A stretch of 27,809 nt of DNA from an uncultured Eubacteriales bacterium (GTDB lineage Bacteria > Bacillota > Clostridia > Oscillospirales > Oscillospiraceae): assembly GCA_900546295.1 (NCBI GenBank), contig URCK01000016.1, positions 1 to 27,809 on the forward strand. The letters are read 5' to 3'. How positions within the stretch are numbered: the first letter of the stretch is position 1; each line of letters opens with the position of its first letter. A program made the translations under genes and the position numbers. Below are positions 5,981 through 14,300 of the stretch, piece after piece. Under the pieces are notes generated by a model. The model did not search any database. It was not told the origin of the DNA and worked only from the letters and a program-made list of their open reading frames with translations.

Positions 5981-7041
5981 ACCGTCACCACCATAATGAC
6001 CGCGATCAGAAGCGAGGCGAGCAGCAAAAACGCCCCGCCCGCCGTCATCGCCAGCATCAGCGAAAAGGCTGAGGAGAGCTGCTCGAGAAAGCTGCGCAGC
6101 GTATCGGACCCCACCATACCGCAGAAGAATGCCGCCGCGCGGTAAAGAAGATACTGCACCGTCAGGCGCAGCAGCGGCGCAAGGCAAAGCGAAAGCACCG
6201 CGAAAACGCCCAAAACCCCCAGCGTGCTCCTGAGTGCGCCTGCCCCGGCGAGCAGCGCCTCCGTCGCCTCGGACAAAATGCCGCCGACGATGGGCACCGC
6301 GCCGGAGATGACCGACTTTCCCACGCGCACCGCCACGCGGTCCGCCGAGCCCGCGAGCAGTCCGCTGAGTGACAAAAAACCGACAAACGCCGCGAGGATC
6401 GCGCTCAAAGCCCATGTGATGAGCGTTTTGATGCCGTCCGCAAGCTCTTTGAGCCTGCTTTGCGGCAGCAGCGCCCCGGCCGCCGCCGCGCCGATCATGC
6501 AGCGGTTTGCCGGGACGAGCACATCGCGGATGAGCATGAGGAAGGCGTCGCTTGCCATCAGCGCTCCCACCTGCCAGACGCTTGCGCTGCCGACCGACCC
6601 GCTGCTCGCCATCGCGGCGGCCACAGTCGGCATCAGAAGCTTTGCCATCACCGCAAGCTCGTCCAGCGTTTCAAGCCCCAGCGCCATGAGCGATCTCATG
6701 TCCCCCGCCGAGAGCGCCGCCGCGCCGAGCACGCCCACATAGGGGGCAAACTGCGCGGCGCTCTCGCCCGCCTCCGCCGCCGTGCCCTCGATGAGCCCGC
6801 AGAGCAGTGCGAGCAGCATCAGTGACGCCGCCCCGCGCAGCGACGCTGCCAGCGCGTCGGAAAGCGATGTGCGAAGCATTTCCCAGAGGTACGCCGCCCC
6901 GCGCGCGACGAGTCCTTCCTCCATTGCATCCTCAAGAAGTTCCTGCGGCACGACGGCATCCAATCCGTCCGGCAGCTCAATTGCCCCGGCAGGAAGGCAC
7001 AGCACCGCCGCGGCGAGCAGCGAGATGAGCAGTGTTTTCAT
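5977..7041 (-). CDS. spoIIIAE: Stage III sporulation protein AE
   Basis: A 354-residue polytopic membrane protein of the SpoIIIA channel, made in the mother cell. It begins with a signal sequence (LLISLLAAAVLCLPAGA), then an amphipathic luminal region (LPDGLDAVVPQELLEDAMEEG), and at least seven hydrophobic segments up to the C-terminus. Family landmarks include SLMALGLETLDELAVMAKLLMPTVAAAMASSGS and the GKSVISGAVPIVGGILSEATEALLAGAG segment. The ATG at 7041 is preceded by GGAGG and overlaps the spoIIIAD stop by four bases. Length is close to other SpoIIIAE proteins (about 350-400). Confidence 0.95.
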   Translation of the reverse strand: MKTLLISLLAAAVLCLPAGAIELPDGLDAVVPQELLEDAMEEGLVARGAAYLWEMLRTSLSDALAASLRGAASLMLLALLCGLIEGTAAEAGESAAQFAPYVGVLGAAALSAGDMRSLMALGLETLDELAVMAKLLMPTVAAAMASSGSVGSASVWQVGALMASDAFLMLIRDVLVPANRCMIGAAAAGALLPQSRLKELADGIKTLITWALSAILAAFVGFLSLSGLLAGSADRVAVRVGKSVISGAVPIVGGILSEATEALLAGAGALRSTLGVLGVFAVLSLCLAPLLRLTVQYLLYRAAAFFCGMVGSDTLRSFLEQLSSAFSLMLAMTAGGAFLLLASLLIAVIMVVTV

Positions 7042-7424
7042 AAAAAATCCTCCACCAGCGCGAGAAGCTCCTCCAGAAGCGGCAGCGCGCACACAAGCGC
7101 GCATACCGCCCCCGCCGTATGGAGAAGGGACGCGAGCGCGCTTTGTCCCGCGTCGGCGCAGAGCGCGCAGGAAAAGCGCACGATGAGCGCAATGGCCGTC
7201 ACCTTTAAAAGCGGCACAAAGAGCACCTCGGGCAATGGCGTGAGCGAGAGCGTACGCGCACAGAAGTCCGCAAGCTCCGAGAGCACGGGAAGAAGCAGCG
7301 CGCAGCCTGCGAGGATCGATGCAAGCAGCAGCAAAAGCGCGAGCGCCTCGTCGCTGCGCCGCAGCAGCGCCGTCACCGCCGAAGCGCAGAGGCAGAGCGC
7401 TGTAAGTTTTACGAGTACCTCCAT
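7038..7424 (-). CDS. spoIIIAD: Stage III sporulation protein AD
   Basis: A 128-residue, almost wholly hydrophobic membrane protein of the SpoIIIA complex, with about four transmembrane segments (for example LALLLLLASILAGCALLLPVL and VLFVPLLKVTAIALIVRFSC). The CADAGQSALASLLHTAGAVCALVCALPLLEELLAL stretch is the conserved family region. It starts two bases after the spoIIIAC stop and overlaps spoIIIAE by four bases. Its function is channel assembly; no enzymatic role is known. Confidence 0.92.
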   Translation of the reverse strand: MEVLVKLTALCLCASAVTALLRRSDEALALLLLLASILAGCALLLPVLSELADFCARTLSLTPLPEVLFVPLLKVTAIALIVRFSCALCADAGQSALASLLHTAGAVCALVCALPLLEELLALVEDFL

Positions 7425-7426
7425 CG

Positions 7427-7621
7427 CTAAAACCCGAAAAGGCTCTTGATGAGCTCGAACAGCGCGCTGATCTCGCGCACGAGCAGCATCATCGTTGTGA
7501 TGAGCCCGGCAAGGCTCACGAGCATTGCCTGATCGGGCCGGTCCGAGCGCACGAGCAGCTGGTTGAGCACCGCCACAACGATGCCGATCGCCGCGATCTT
7601 GAATACGAGGTCAATGTCCAT
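7427..7621 (-). CDS. spoIIIAC: Stage III sporulation protein AC
   Basis: A 64-residue two-span membrane protein, the usual size for SpoIIIAC. The first helix is DLVFKIAAIGIVVAVLNQLL and the second is MLVSLAGLITTMMLLVREI, linked by a short loop with RSDRPDQA resembling the conserved GRDEQAQM-type loop of the family. The start at 7621 has an AGGAAG site. The 45-base gap after spoIIIAB contains CTGTAAA and TTTACAG inverted repeats that could form a weak hairpin. Confidence 0.92.
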   Translation of the reverse strand: MDIDLVFKIAAIGIVVAVLNQLLVRSDRPDQAMLVSLAGLITTMMLLVREISALFELIKSLFGF

Positions 7622-7666
7622 ATCCGTCTTCCTTCTGTAAAGCGTTTATCCTTGCTTGCATACAGT

Positions 7667-8158
7667 TTACAGCAGCAGAATAGCAAACAGCAGCGCGCCG
7701 CTGAAGCACAGCGCCGATACGACGCGCCCATCCTCCCGCTCGCGCGCGTGCAGGGCGCGCTCCGCCGACAAAAGCTCTGCCGATGCGCGGTGCAGCGCCG
7801 CGCAGACGATCTCTTCCTCCCCGCCGAGCGCGGAGGCGAGAGACGCGACCGCCGATCTCTCCCGCTCAGGAAGCGGCAGCGCCTCCGCCGCCGTCCGCCA
7901 TGCGTCCGAAAGCGTTTCCCCGCGCGAAAGCAGCGCGCGAACCGAGGAAAAAAACATCCCCGCCGCGCCCTCGCGCGGCACCGTTTCGAGCAGCGCCGGA
8001 AACGGCGTGAGCGTCGCGCGCACAGCCTGCGCCAGCGACAAAAAGCCGTCCGAAAGCACGCGCAGCGTCTGCCTTTGCTGCCGCGCGCGGGACAAGATTG
8101 CCCGGCGCAGCAGCGCGGAGGCTGCAAGCAGCAGCGCCGCGCCCGTCAGGTGCAGCAT
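7667..8158 (-). CDS. spoIIIAB: Stage III sporulation protein AB
   Basis: A 163-residue membrane protein with hydrophobic segments at each end (LTGAALLLAASALL and ALCFSGALLFAILLL), resembling the GspF-like fold of SpoIIIAB, which partners the SpoIIIAA ATPase. The soluble middle shows LRVLSDGFLSLAQAVRATLTPFPALLE and FFSSVRALLSRGETLSDAWRTAAEALPL, close to the family pattern. It starts inside the end of spoIIIAA (13-base overlap) and ends 45 bases before spoIIIAC. Very Arg- and Ala-rich composition reflects the high GC content. Confidence 0.88.
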   Translation of the reverse strand: MLHLTGAALLLAASALLRRAILSRARQQRQTLRVLSDGFLSLAQAVRATLTPFPALLETVPREGAAGMFFSSVRALLSRGETLSDAWRTAAEALPLPERERSAVASLASALGGEEEIVCAALHRASAELLSAERALHAREREDGRVVSALCFSGALLFAILLL

Positions 8159-9084
8159 GGCAGCTCGCCCACCTCGTAAGTACGCCTCCCGCCCTCTTTT
8201 CGGATGCTTACGCAGCGGCGAAAGACCTTTGCGCGCAGAAGCTCCTCAAAAAGCGGCTTTTGCGTCAGCTCCTCCGCGCTTGCCGCGTGGATGCTTGCAA
8301 GCAGTCCCACGCCGCAGTTTGCGGCAAGGCACATCGCGCTGATGTCCTCCGCTGCCGTGATCTCATCCACCGCAATGAGCTGCGGATTCATCCCGCGCAG
8401 CACCATCATGATGCCTGTAGCCTTCGGGCAGAGCGAAAGCACATCCGTGTGATTGCCAAGCTCCATCTGCGGCCGGGCCTTGCAGCAAACGGCGATCTCG
8501 CAGCGCTCGTCGATGACCGCAACGCGCAGCGCGCGGTGCTCACTGTCGCCGAGCGACAGTGAGCGGATGAGATCGCGCAGCAGCGTCGTCTTTCCCCCAC
8601 CCGGCGGCGAGAGGATAAGGGTACTTAAAAACTGTCCTGATTCGTCAAAAAGCTGCGGGGCGATGCCGCTCCCAAGCCCCACCTCCTCGCAAACGATGCG
8701 AAGCGAGAGCGATGAGATCTCCTTGAGGTTGCTCACCTCTCCCTCGCGCACGACAGCGCTGCCGCATACGCCGAGGCGAAATCCGCCCCGCAGCGGCAAA
8801 AAGCCCTGCCGCAGCGTTTCGATGCAGGCATAGCGCGAATACTCCGTCACCGCACCGAGCATCTGCTCCAAGTCCTCCGCCGTCACGAGCGAGTCGATCG
8901 CGTTGGGCGCGGCGTTCAGCTCCCCTTCGCTTGTCAGCACCGTCATCGGGTGCATCACGCGCAGGCGAAATTCCTCGGTGCGTTCCTTCTGCTTGTCCGG
9001 CAGTGCGAGCGCAAGGCGTTTCAAGCGGCCGGGCAGGAATTCGCAGGCCTGTTCGTAGCGGTAAATACGGCTGAGCCGTTCCAT
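8146..9084 (-). CDS. spoIIIAA: Stage III sporulation protein AA, ATPase
   Basis: A 312-residue secretion-type ATPase that powers or assembles the SpoIIIA-SpoIIQ channel on the mother-cell side. The Walker A motif is SPPGGGKTTLLRDL (about 159-172), the Walker B region is PQLIAVDEI (about 234-242), and IHAASAEEL follows in the C-terminal lobe. The N-terminal domain contains the LRQGFLPLRGGFRLGVCG motif characteristic of SpoIIIAA. It is the first gene of the operon; the sigma-E-like promoter at 9117-9145 lies about 33 bases upstream. It overlaps spoIIIAB by 13 bases. Confidence 0.95.
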   Translation of the reverse strand: MERLSRIYRYEQACEFLPGRLKRLALALPDKQKERTEEFRLRVMHPMTVLTSEGELNAAPNAIDSLVTAEDLEQMLGAVTEYSRYACIETLRQGFLPLRGGFRLGVCGSAVVREGEVSNLKEISSLSLRIVCEEVGLGSGIAPQLFDESGQFLSTLILSPPGGGKTTLLRDLIRSLSLGDSEHRALRVAVIDERCEIAVCCKARPQMELGNHTDVLSLCPKATGIMMVLRGMNPQLIAVDEITAAEDISAMCLAANCGVGLLASIHAASAEELTQKPLFEELLRAKVFRRCVSIRKEGGRRTYEVGELPCCT

Positions 9085-9116
9085 CCATCAGCACTTCCCT
9101 TCTTCTGTGATAGTCC

Positions 9117-9145
9117 ACTCTATGAGCGCGCGGACGGGCTTATGC
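9117..9145 (-). promoter_or_regulatory. Sigma-E-like promoter of the spoIIIA operon
   Basis: On the minus strand GCATAAG (from 9145), a 14-base spacer, and CATAGAGT (9124-9117). Compared with the Bacillus sigma-E pattern (KMATATT, 14 bases, CATACAMT) five of seven and six of eight positions match. The spoIIIA operon is sigma-E dependent in studied species, so position and family agree; the start site is inferred. Confidence 0.5.
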
Positions 9146-9172
9146 ACGGTCTGTCCCGCCGCGCCAAAAAAG

Positions 9173-9198
9173 AAAAAACGGGGAAAGCCCCGTTTTTT
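9173..9198 (-). terminator. Intrinsic terminator after the cysteine-rich protein gene
   Basis: AAAAAACGGGG and CCCCGTTTTTT pair around a four-base loop. It lies 22 bases after the stop of the gene at 9220 and upstream of the spoIIIA promoter, separating the two. Confidence 0.85.
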
Positions 9199-9219
9199 CG
9201 CATTTTTGTTCGGTTTCTA

Positions 9220-10059
9220 CTATTTGCAGCAGGGGCAGGCACAGGCGCCCGAAGGCGCGGCGGGCGGGAAGAAATCGTCCAGCGGGAAGTCCACCGCCTC
9301 GAAGACCTTGCACGGGTCTTCGCAGCCGCAGTCGCCGCCGGCGAGCGTGCACTCGTTGGACGGGATGCAGTAGTCGTACACGGGGATGAGCAGCTGCGTG
9401 TCGCGCTCGAGGCGCACGGTAGAAAACTGGCCGAGCGAGATGCACACACGGCGGATGGCCGCCTCGTCAAAGACGATCGGCTCGCCGAAGGCCTCGAGGA
9501 TGCCCGCGGGCACGCCGCCGAGCACCCCGCGGTCGCAGCCGCAGCGGCAGTTGCAGTTGTCGGCAAAGTGCGCGCACAGCAGCATCGGGTCCACGACCTC
9601 GACGACCGCCGTGGGCAGGTTCGCCGTCAGGTCGAGCGGCGCGTCGACGGCGTTCGCCGCCGGCTCGGACGAGTAGACCTTCGCCCCGCCCTCGCTGCCA
9701 AAGAGCACCACGCGCTTATCAAAGGCGGCAAGGCCTTCGATCTCCGTGTAGCGCGAGCTGCCGCTCATCATTGCCTGCAGGATGACGCGGTAGAAAAAGT
9801 GCATATCCACCGTGTAGTAGCCCCGGTTGAAGTTCACCGGCTCCACATCGACAAAGGTATAGAGCAGCTCCGCGCTGCCGCCGCGGATGCACTGGCTCGT
9901 GCTCAGCACGCTCTGCGCGCTGGCCGTTGGGTAAAAGCGCAGGTCCTCGATGCAGTCCTTGTCACGGCAGGATGAATAGATCTTTTTCGTATGGATACAG
10001 ACCGCCTCGCGCACGCCGTTCGCGCCGCTGACGGGGCCTGCAACAACTTTATCAGCCAT
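9220..10059 (-). CDS. Conserved clostridial cysteine-rich protein, possible spore component
   Basis: A 279-residue protein with no signal peptide or membrane segment. I recognise the pattern as an uncharacterised clostridial family: VREAVCIHTKKIYSSCRDKDCIEDLRFYPT near the start, FVDVEPVNFNRGYYTVDMHFFY (about 69-90), KRVVLFGSEGGAKVYSS, a cysteine cluster NCNCRCGC (about 168-175), ERDTQLLIPVYDYCIPSNEC and a C-terminus with FPLDDFFPP and CACPCC. At least fifteen Cys are present, in paired patterns suited to cross-linking or metal binding. Cysteine-rich cytoplasmic proteins without a signal are frequent among spore coat proteins, and this gene adjoins spoIIIA, so a coat role is possible but unproven. 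AGGAGGT precedes the start; a terminator follows the gene. A sigma-K-like -10 (CATAGACTG, 10133-10125) lies about 65 bases upstream, which is weak evidence. Confidence 0.8.
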   Translation of the reverse strand: MADKVVAGPVSGANGVREAVCIHTKKIYSSCRDKDCIEDLRFYPTASAQSVLSTSQCIRGGSAELLYTFVDVEPVNFNRGYYTVDMHFFYRVILQAMMSGSSRYTEIEGLAAFDKRVVLFGSEGGAKVYSSEPAANAVDAPLDLTANLPTAVVEVVDPMLLCAHFADNCNCRCGCDRGVLGGVPAGILEAFGEPIVFDEAAIRRVCISLGQFSTVRLERDTQLLIPVYDYCIPSNECTLAGGDCGCEDPCKVFEAVDFPLDDFFPPAAPSGACACPCCK

Positions 10060-10267
10060 AAAGCAAAAATACCTCCTATTTTAAGTACTGGAAAGACCGG
10101 CGGATGCGCGCCTTTCTTTCACCACAGTCTATGCCGCGGGCAAAAATGGGTGAGACGCGGCCAAAGCATTTGAAAAAGCCCTATACAAGCGCAAAAAACT
10201 GTGATACACTAAATATAGTTTACAGACGACCAATGCCGACAACTTTTTGTGGTATTGCTCGCAGATT

Positions 10268-10278
10268 TGTGCTATGAT
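10268..10278 (+). promoter_or_regulatory. Possible extended -10 promoter for the DUF4364 gene
   Basis: TGC immediately before TATGAT (10273-10278) is an extended -10 element, 29 bases before the start codon. No good -35 hexamer is present at 16-18 bases, which extended -10 promoters tolerate. Confidence 0.42.
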
Positions 10279-10307
10279 CATTGAAAATTGACCCAAGGAG
10301 GTGCGCT

Positions 10308-10850
10308 ATGGGGCGCGTCGGTTTTATCCAGGACAAGCTGGAGATCAAATTTCTTATTTTGTATGTGGCCGCCCGGCTCATCGAGCCGGTGCCGTTTGAG
10401 GCGATGCAGGAGCTGACGATGTGCGACGACGGCATCGACTTCTTCGATTTTTCCGAGTGTCTTGGGAATCTGGTCGAGTCGCAGCATCTTTCGCTTTCGG
10501 ACGATGGGCTTTATTCCATCACGGAAAAGGGCCTGCACAACGGCGCGATCTGCGAGTCAAGCCTTCCCTACTCGGTGCGCCTGCGCGCTGACAAGAATAT
10601 CACGATCTACAACCAGAAGCTCAAGCGCCGCGCGCAGATCAAGTCGGACATTCAGCCCCGACGCAACGGCACCTTCACCGTCACCCTCGCTTTCAACGAC
10701 GATGACGACCAGCCGCTGCTCAAGATGGACCTGATGGTCCCGAAGGAGGTCATGGCCAAAGACCTCGCCGAGCGCTTCCAGAAAAATCCCGAGCAGCTCT
10801 ACTCGGGCGTACTCAACACGCTCTTCGCAGAGCCCGACGAAAAAAAATAA
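10308..10850 (+). CDS. DUF4364 family protein, winged-helix-like
   Basis: A 180-residue protein of the DUF4364 family, widespread in clostridia and of unknown function. Residues 1-75 look like a winged-helix DNA-binding domain: DKLEIKFLILYVAARL, FEAMQELTMCDDGIDFFDFSECLGNLVESQHLS and the wing DDGLYSITEKGLHNG. The C-terminal half (KRRAQIKSDIQPRRNGTFTVTLAF and KMDLMVPKEVMAKDLAERFQKNPEQLYSGVLNTLF) is the family-specific part. The ATG at 10308 has GGAGG at a good spacer. It stands alone, followed by a perfect terminator. A regulatory role is likely from the fold but not shown. Confidence 0.85.
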   Translation: MGRVGFIQDKLEIKFLILYVAARLIEPVPFEAMQELTMCDDGIDFFDFSECLGNLVESQHLSLSDDGLYSITEKGLHNGAICESSLPYSVRLRADKNITIYNQKLKRRAQIKSDIQPRRNGTFTVTLAFNDDDDQPLLKMDLMVPKEVMAKDLAERFQKNPEQLYSGVLNTLFAEPDEKK

Positions 10851-10863
10851 CATCCCTACATAC

Positions 10864-10894
10864 AAAAAGAGACAGGCTTTGCCTGTCTCTTTTT
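10864..10894. terminator. Bidirectional intrinsic terminator
   Basis: AAAAAGAGACAGGC and GCCTGTCTCTTTTT form a perfect 14-pair stem with a three-base loop. It ends the plus-strand DUF4364 gene and the convergent minus-strand GNAT gene. Confidence 0.92.
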
Positions 10895-10927
10895 CGTTAT
10901 GAATTGTCTTGCCGGTGGTGTGCCGGA

Positions 10928-11326
10928 TCAGCGCATAAAGCCCTGACAGCCGAGCGACGAAAGGTCGTGCAGACCGAGCGAGCGGTAAAATGCAAGCGTT
11001 TTTTCCGTGTCGTCTGTCAAAAGCTGAAACTGGCGAACGTTTGCAAAACGCTCCATCATCGCGCGCATCAGCGCCGTGCCGATGCCGCGACGCTGGTACT
11101 GCGGGAAAACCAGCAGATCCTGCATGAGCACGACGGTCTCGCCGTCGCCAACGGCACGGACAAGGCCGACAAGCGTTTCCCCTTCATAGGCCGCAAGCGT
11201 CAGCAGTGACCTTTCAAAGCCGCGGTGCAGCACATCGGGCGCGTCCGTGTAGGCCGTCCAGCCGACGGACGCATACAACGGCAGGATTTCTTCCTCGCAA
11301 TAGGTCTGATATTCGATGATCTCCAT
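10928..11326 (-). CDS. GNAT family N-acetyltransferase
   Basis: A 132-residue acetyl-CoA-dependent acyltransferase of unknown substrate. The N-terminal strand-helix (EIIEYQTYCEEEILPLYASVGWTAY), the beta core LTLAAYEGETLVGLVRAVGDGETVVLMQDLLVFPQYQRRGIGTALM with the acetyl-CoA-binding Q/RxxGxG/A motif QRRGIG (about 78-83), and FQLLTDDTEKTLAFYRSLGL are standard. The ATG at 11326 follows GGAGG. A hairpin (11335-11363) and an eight-codon mini ORF (11353-11379) precede it. It lies 71 bases after dnaE on the same strand and probably ends that long transcript. Confidence 0.9.
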   Translation of the reverse strand: MEIIEYQTYCEEEILPLYASVGWTAYTDAPDVLHRGFERSLLTLAAYEGETLVGLVRAVGDGETVVLMQDLLVFPQYQRRGIGTALMRAMMERFANVRQFQLLTDDTEKTLAFYRSLGLHDLSSLGCQGFMR

Positions 11327-11334
11327 AAATTCCT

Positions 11335-11363
11335 CCATGATTGAAATATTGTTCAAATCATGG
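11335..11363 (-). promoter_or_regulatory. Hairpin adjoining the GNAT ribosome binding site, with mini ORF
   Basis: On the minus strand CCATGA and TTGAA pair with TTCAA and TCATGG (one bulged T, six-base loop). The stem runs into the GGAGG of the GNAT gene. A mini ORF with AAAGGAG and ATG at 11379 encodes MRLRLTMI and stops at 11353 inside the hairpin, so its translation could open the stem. A translational control element is inferred only from this layout. Confidence 0.35.
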
Positions 11364-11397
11364 TCAAACGCAATCTCATCACCGCCACTCCTTTCTT

Positions 11398-14300
11398 TCA
11401 CTTCACCACAACGTTTTCCTTGCCGAAGCGCTCTTCCAGGTCGCGCACGAGCGAGGGGTGCAGGTCGCAGGTCGTGCCGATGAGCTTGCCGGTATCGAGC
11501 ACGCGGATGCGAACATTGTTCTCCCGCCCCTCGAACATATAGAGGATCTTCCTGAGAATGTCCATCTCCGGCCCGTTGGCCGACGGTAGCCTCAGATAGA
11601 GCGTCTGCCCCGCCGCTTTCTGTCCCTGCTCCTGACGCGGCGCGGGCGTTGAGAGCGAGGAGGACAGCGGGCGGGCAAAGTCGCACAGCAGCTGCGGCGC
11701 TTTTTCATCGCGCACGGAAAGCGTGCCCGTGACATAGATGACCTGCCCCTCCTGCAAATAACTGCCGCACTGCTCCAGAACGCGCGCGAAGCACAACAGC
11801 TCCATCGTTCCCGTGCCGTCCTCGAGCGTCACATAGGCCATGAGGGTATTTTTCTTCGTCATCTTCGTCTTGCTCGCGGTGACAACGCCGGCAAGCGTGA
11901 TCTTTTGTCCGTCGGAAAAGGTCGTCGGCCCCGTTTCCTGCGAAAAGTCCTCCATCACGCGGCCAATGGCGGCAGCGCCGCTTGCGCGGGCAAGCGAACG
12001 GAACGCGTCCATCGGGTGGCCCGAGAGGTAGAGCCCCGTTGTGGCCTTTTCCATCGCCATGAGCTCCTGCGGCGTGAACTCCGGAATATCGGGCAGGACG
12101 AGAGCCGCCTGCTGCGCCGTCTCCACGCCCATGCCGAAAAAGTCGATCTGCCCCTCGACGTTCGCGCGGTTGCCCGCCGCGATGCCGTCCATCACCTTTT
12201 CATAGACGGCGATGAGCTGCGCGCGCTTCGCGCCCGTCGAGTCAAACGCGCCCGCGCGAATGAGATTCTCGACCGCGCGCTTGTTGATCTCCATGCCGTC
12301 CATGCGGCGGCAGAAATCCTGAAAGTCCGTGAAGGGGCCGTTCAGCTCGCGCTCGCGCATCATGCGCAGGATGAGTCCGCGCCCGATGTTCTTGATGGCG
12401 ACGAGGCCGAAGCGGATGCCCTCGGGCTCGACCGTGAAACGGTCGGCGGAATGGTTCACGTCCGGCGGCAGGAGCTTGATGCCGCACTCGCGGCACTCGG
12501 CGAAGTATTCGCCCACCTTGTCGGACGAATCGAGAACGCTTGATAAGAGCGCCGCCATGTACTCTTTCGGATAGTGGCACTTGAAGTACGCCGTCTGGTA
12601 GGCGACGACCGCGTAGGCCGCGGCGTGCGCTTTGTTGAAGGCGTAGTTTGCAAAGGCGTAGATTTCTTCGTAGATCTCCTGCGCGGCCTTTTCGTCGATG
12701 CCGTTCGCCACGCAGCCCGTGATATTGCGCGCGGGATCGCCGTGCAGAAAGGCATCACGCTCGCGCTCAATGTCCTTGACCTTCTTTTTACTCATCGCGC
12801 GGCGCAGCATATCTGCCTGACCGAGCGAGTAGCCCGCGAGCTGCTGGAAGATCTGGATGACCTGCTCCTGATAGACGATGCAGCCGTAGGTGATCGAGAG
12901 GATCGACTCGAGCTGCGGGATGAGGTAGGTGACCTTTTTCGGGTCGTGCTTGCAGGCGATGAATTTCGGGATGGATTCCATCGGCCCCGGACGGTAGAGC
13001 GCAATCAAAGCCGTGATGTCTTCGATGTTCTGCGGCTTTAGGCTGACGCACACGCCCGTCATGCCGCTCGATTCAAGCTGAAAGACGCCGGACGTTCGTC
13101 CCGCCGCCAGCATCTCATAGGTCGCGTCGTCATTCTCAGGAATACCGACAAGTGTAAAGTCTTTATCCTTTTCACGGATCATCTTCACTGCGTCGTCCAG
13201 AATGGTGAGATTCCGCAGCCCGAGGAAGTCCATTTTGAGAAGGCCCAGCTCCTCGAGCGTCGTCATCACATACTGGCAGACGATCGTATCGTCGTTTCGC
13301 GCCAGCGGCACATAGTCGACGACCGGACGCTTCGTGATCACAACGCCCGCCGCGTGCGTCGAGGCGTGGCGCGGCATCCCTTCGAGCGAGCGCGCCGTGT
13401 CGACGAGCTTTTTCACCTGCTCGTCGCCCTCGTACTTTTCGCGAAGCTCGCGCGAGATGCGCATGGCGTCGTCGAGCGTGACGTGCGGGCCTGCGGGGAT
13501 GAGCTTTGCGATCACATCGCAGTCGGCATAGCTCATGTTGAGCGCGCGACCCACATCACGGATGACGCCGCGCGCGGCCATCGTGCCGAAGGTCACGATC
13601 TGCGCCACGTGATCGTCGCCGTACTTGCGGCGCACATACTCCACGACCTCGCCGCGGCGCGTATCGCCGAAGTCCATGTCGATATCAGGCATGGACACGC
13701 GCTCGGGATTCAGAAAGCGCTCGAAAAAGAGGCCGTATTTCATCGGCTCGATGTCCGTGATGGAGAGGCAGTAGGAAACGATGCTGCCCGCGGCGCTGCC
13801 GCGCCCCGGGCCGACGGGAATGCCGACGCTCTTGGCATAGCGGACGAAGTCCGACACAATGAGAAAGTAATCGACAAAGCCCATGCGCTCGATCATATTC
13901 TGCTCATATTCGAGCTGCGCGCGCTGCTTCTCCGTTCCCTCGCCGTAGCGCTCGGCAAAGCCATCCGCGCAGAGCTTTTTGAAGTAAGTGAGCGAGGTGT
14001 AGCCCTCGGGCACCTTGAATTCCGGCAGGTGGTACTTGCCGAAGGTGAACTCTAAATTGCAGCGCTCGGCGATCTTGCCCGTATTTTCGACCGCCTCGGG
14101 ATAGTCGGGAAAGAGCGAGGCCATCTCCTCGGTCGAGCGAAGATAGAAGCGCTGCGGCTCGTAGCGCATGCGGTTCTCGTCGTCTACGGTCTTGCCCGTC
14201 TGGATGCAGAGCAGCACGTCGTGCGCGTAGGCGTCTTCTTTTCTGAGATAGTGCGCGTCGTTCGTCACGACGAGCGGCAGTCCCGTCTCTTCATGCAGGC

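Noticed and set aside
8950..9975. 341-codon plus-strand open frame opposite spoIIIAA and the cysteine-rich gene
   Set aside because: It crosses a terminator and a sporulation promoter, is highly Arg/Ala/Val-biased and mirrors the codons of the minus-strand genes.
10928..11686. Extended 252-codon version of the GNAT gene reaching into dnaE
   Set aside because: The extra N-terminus is the shifted reading of dnaE. A proper ribosome binding site precedes the ATG at 11326, where the acetyltransferase fold begins.
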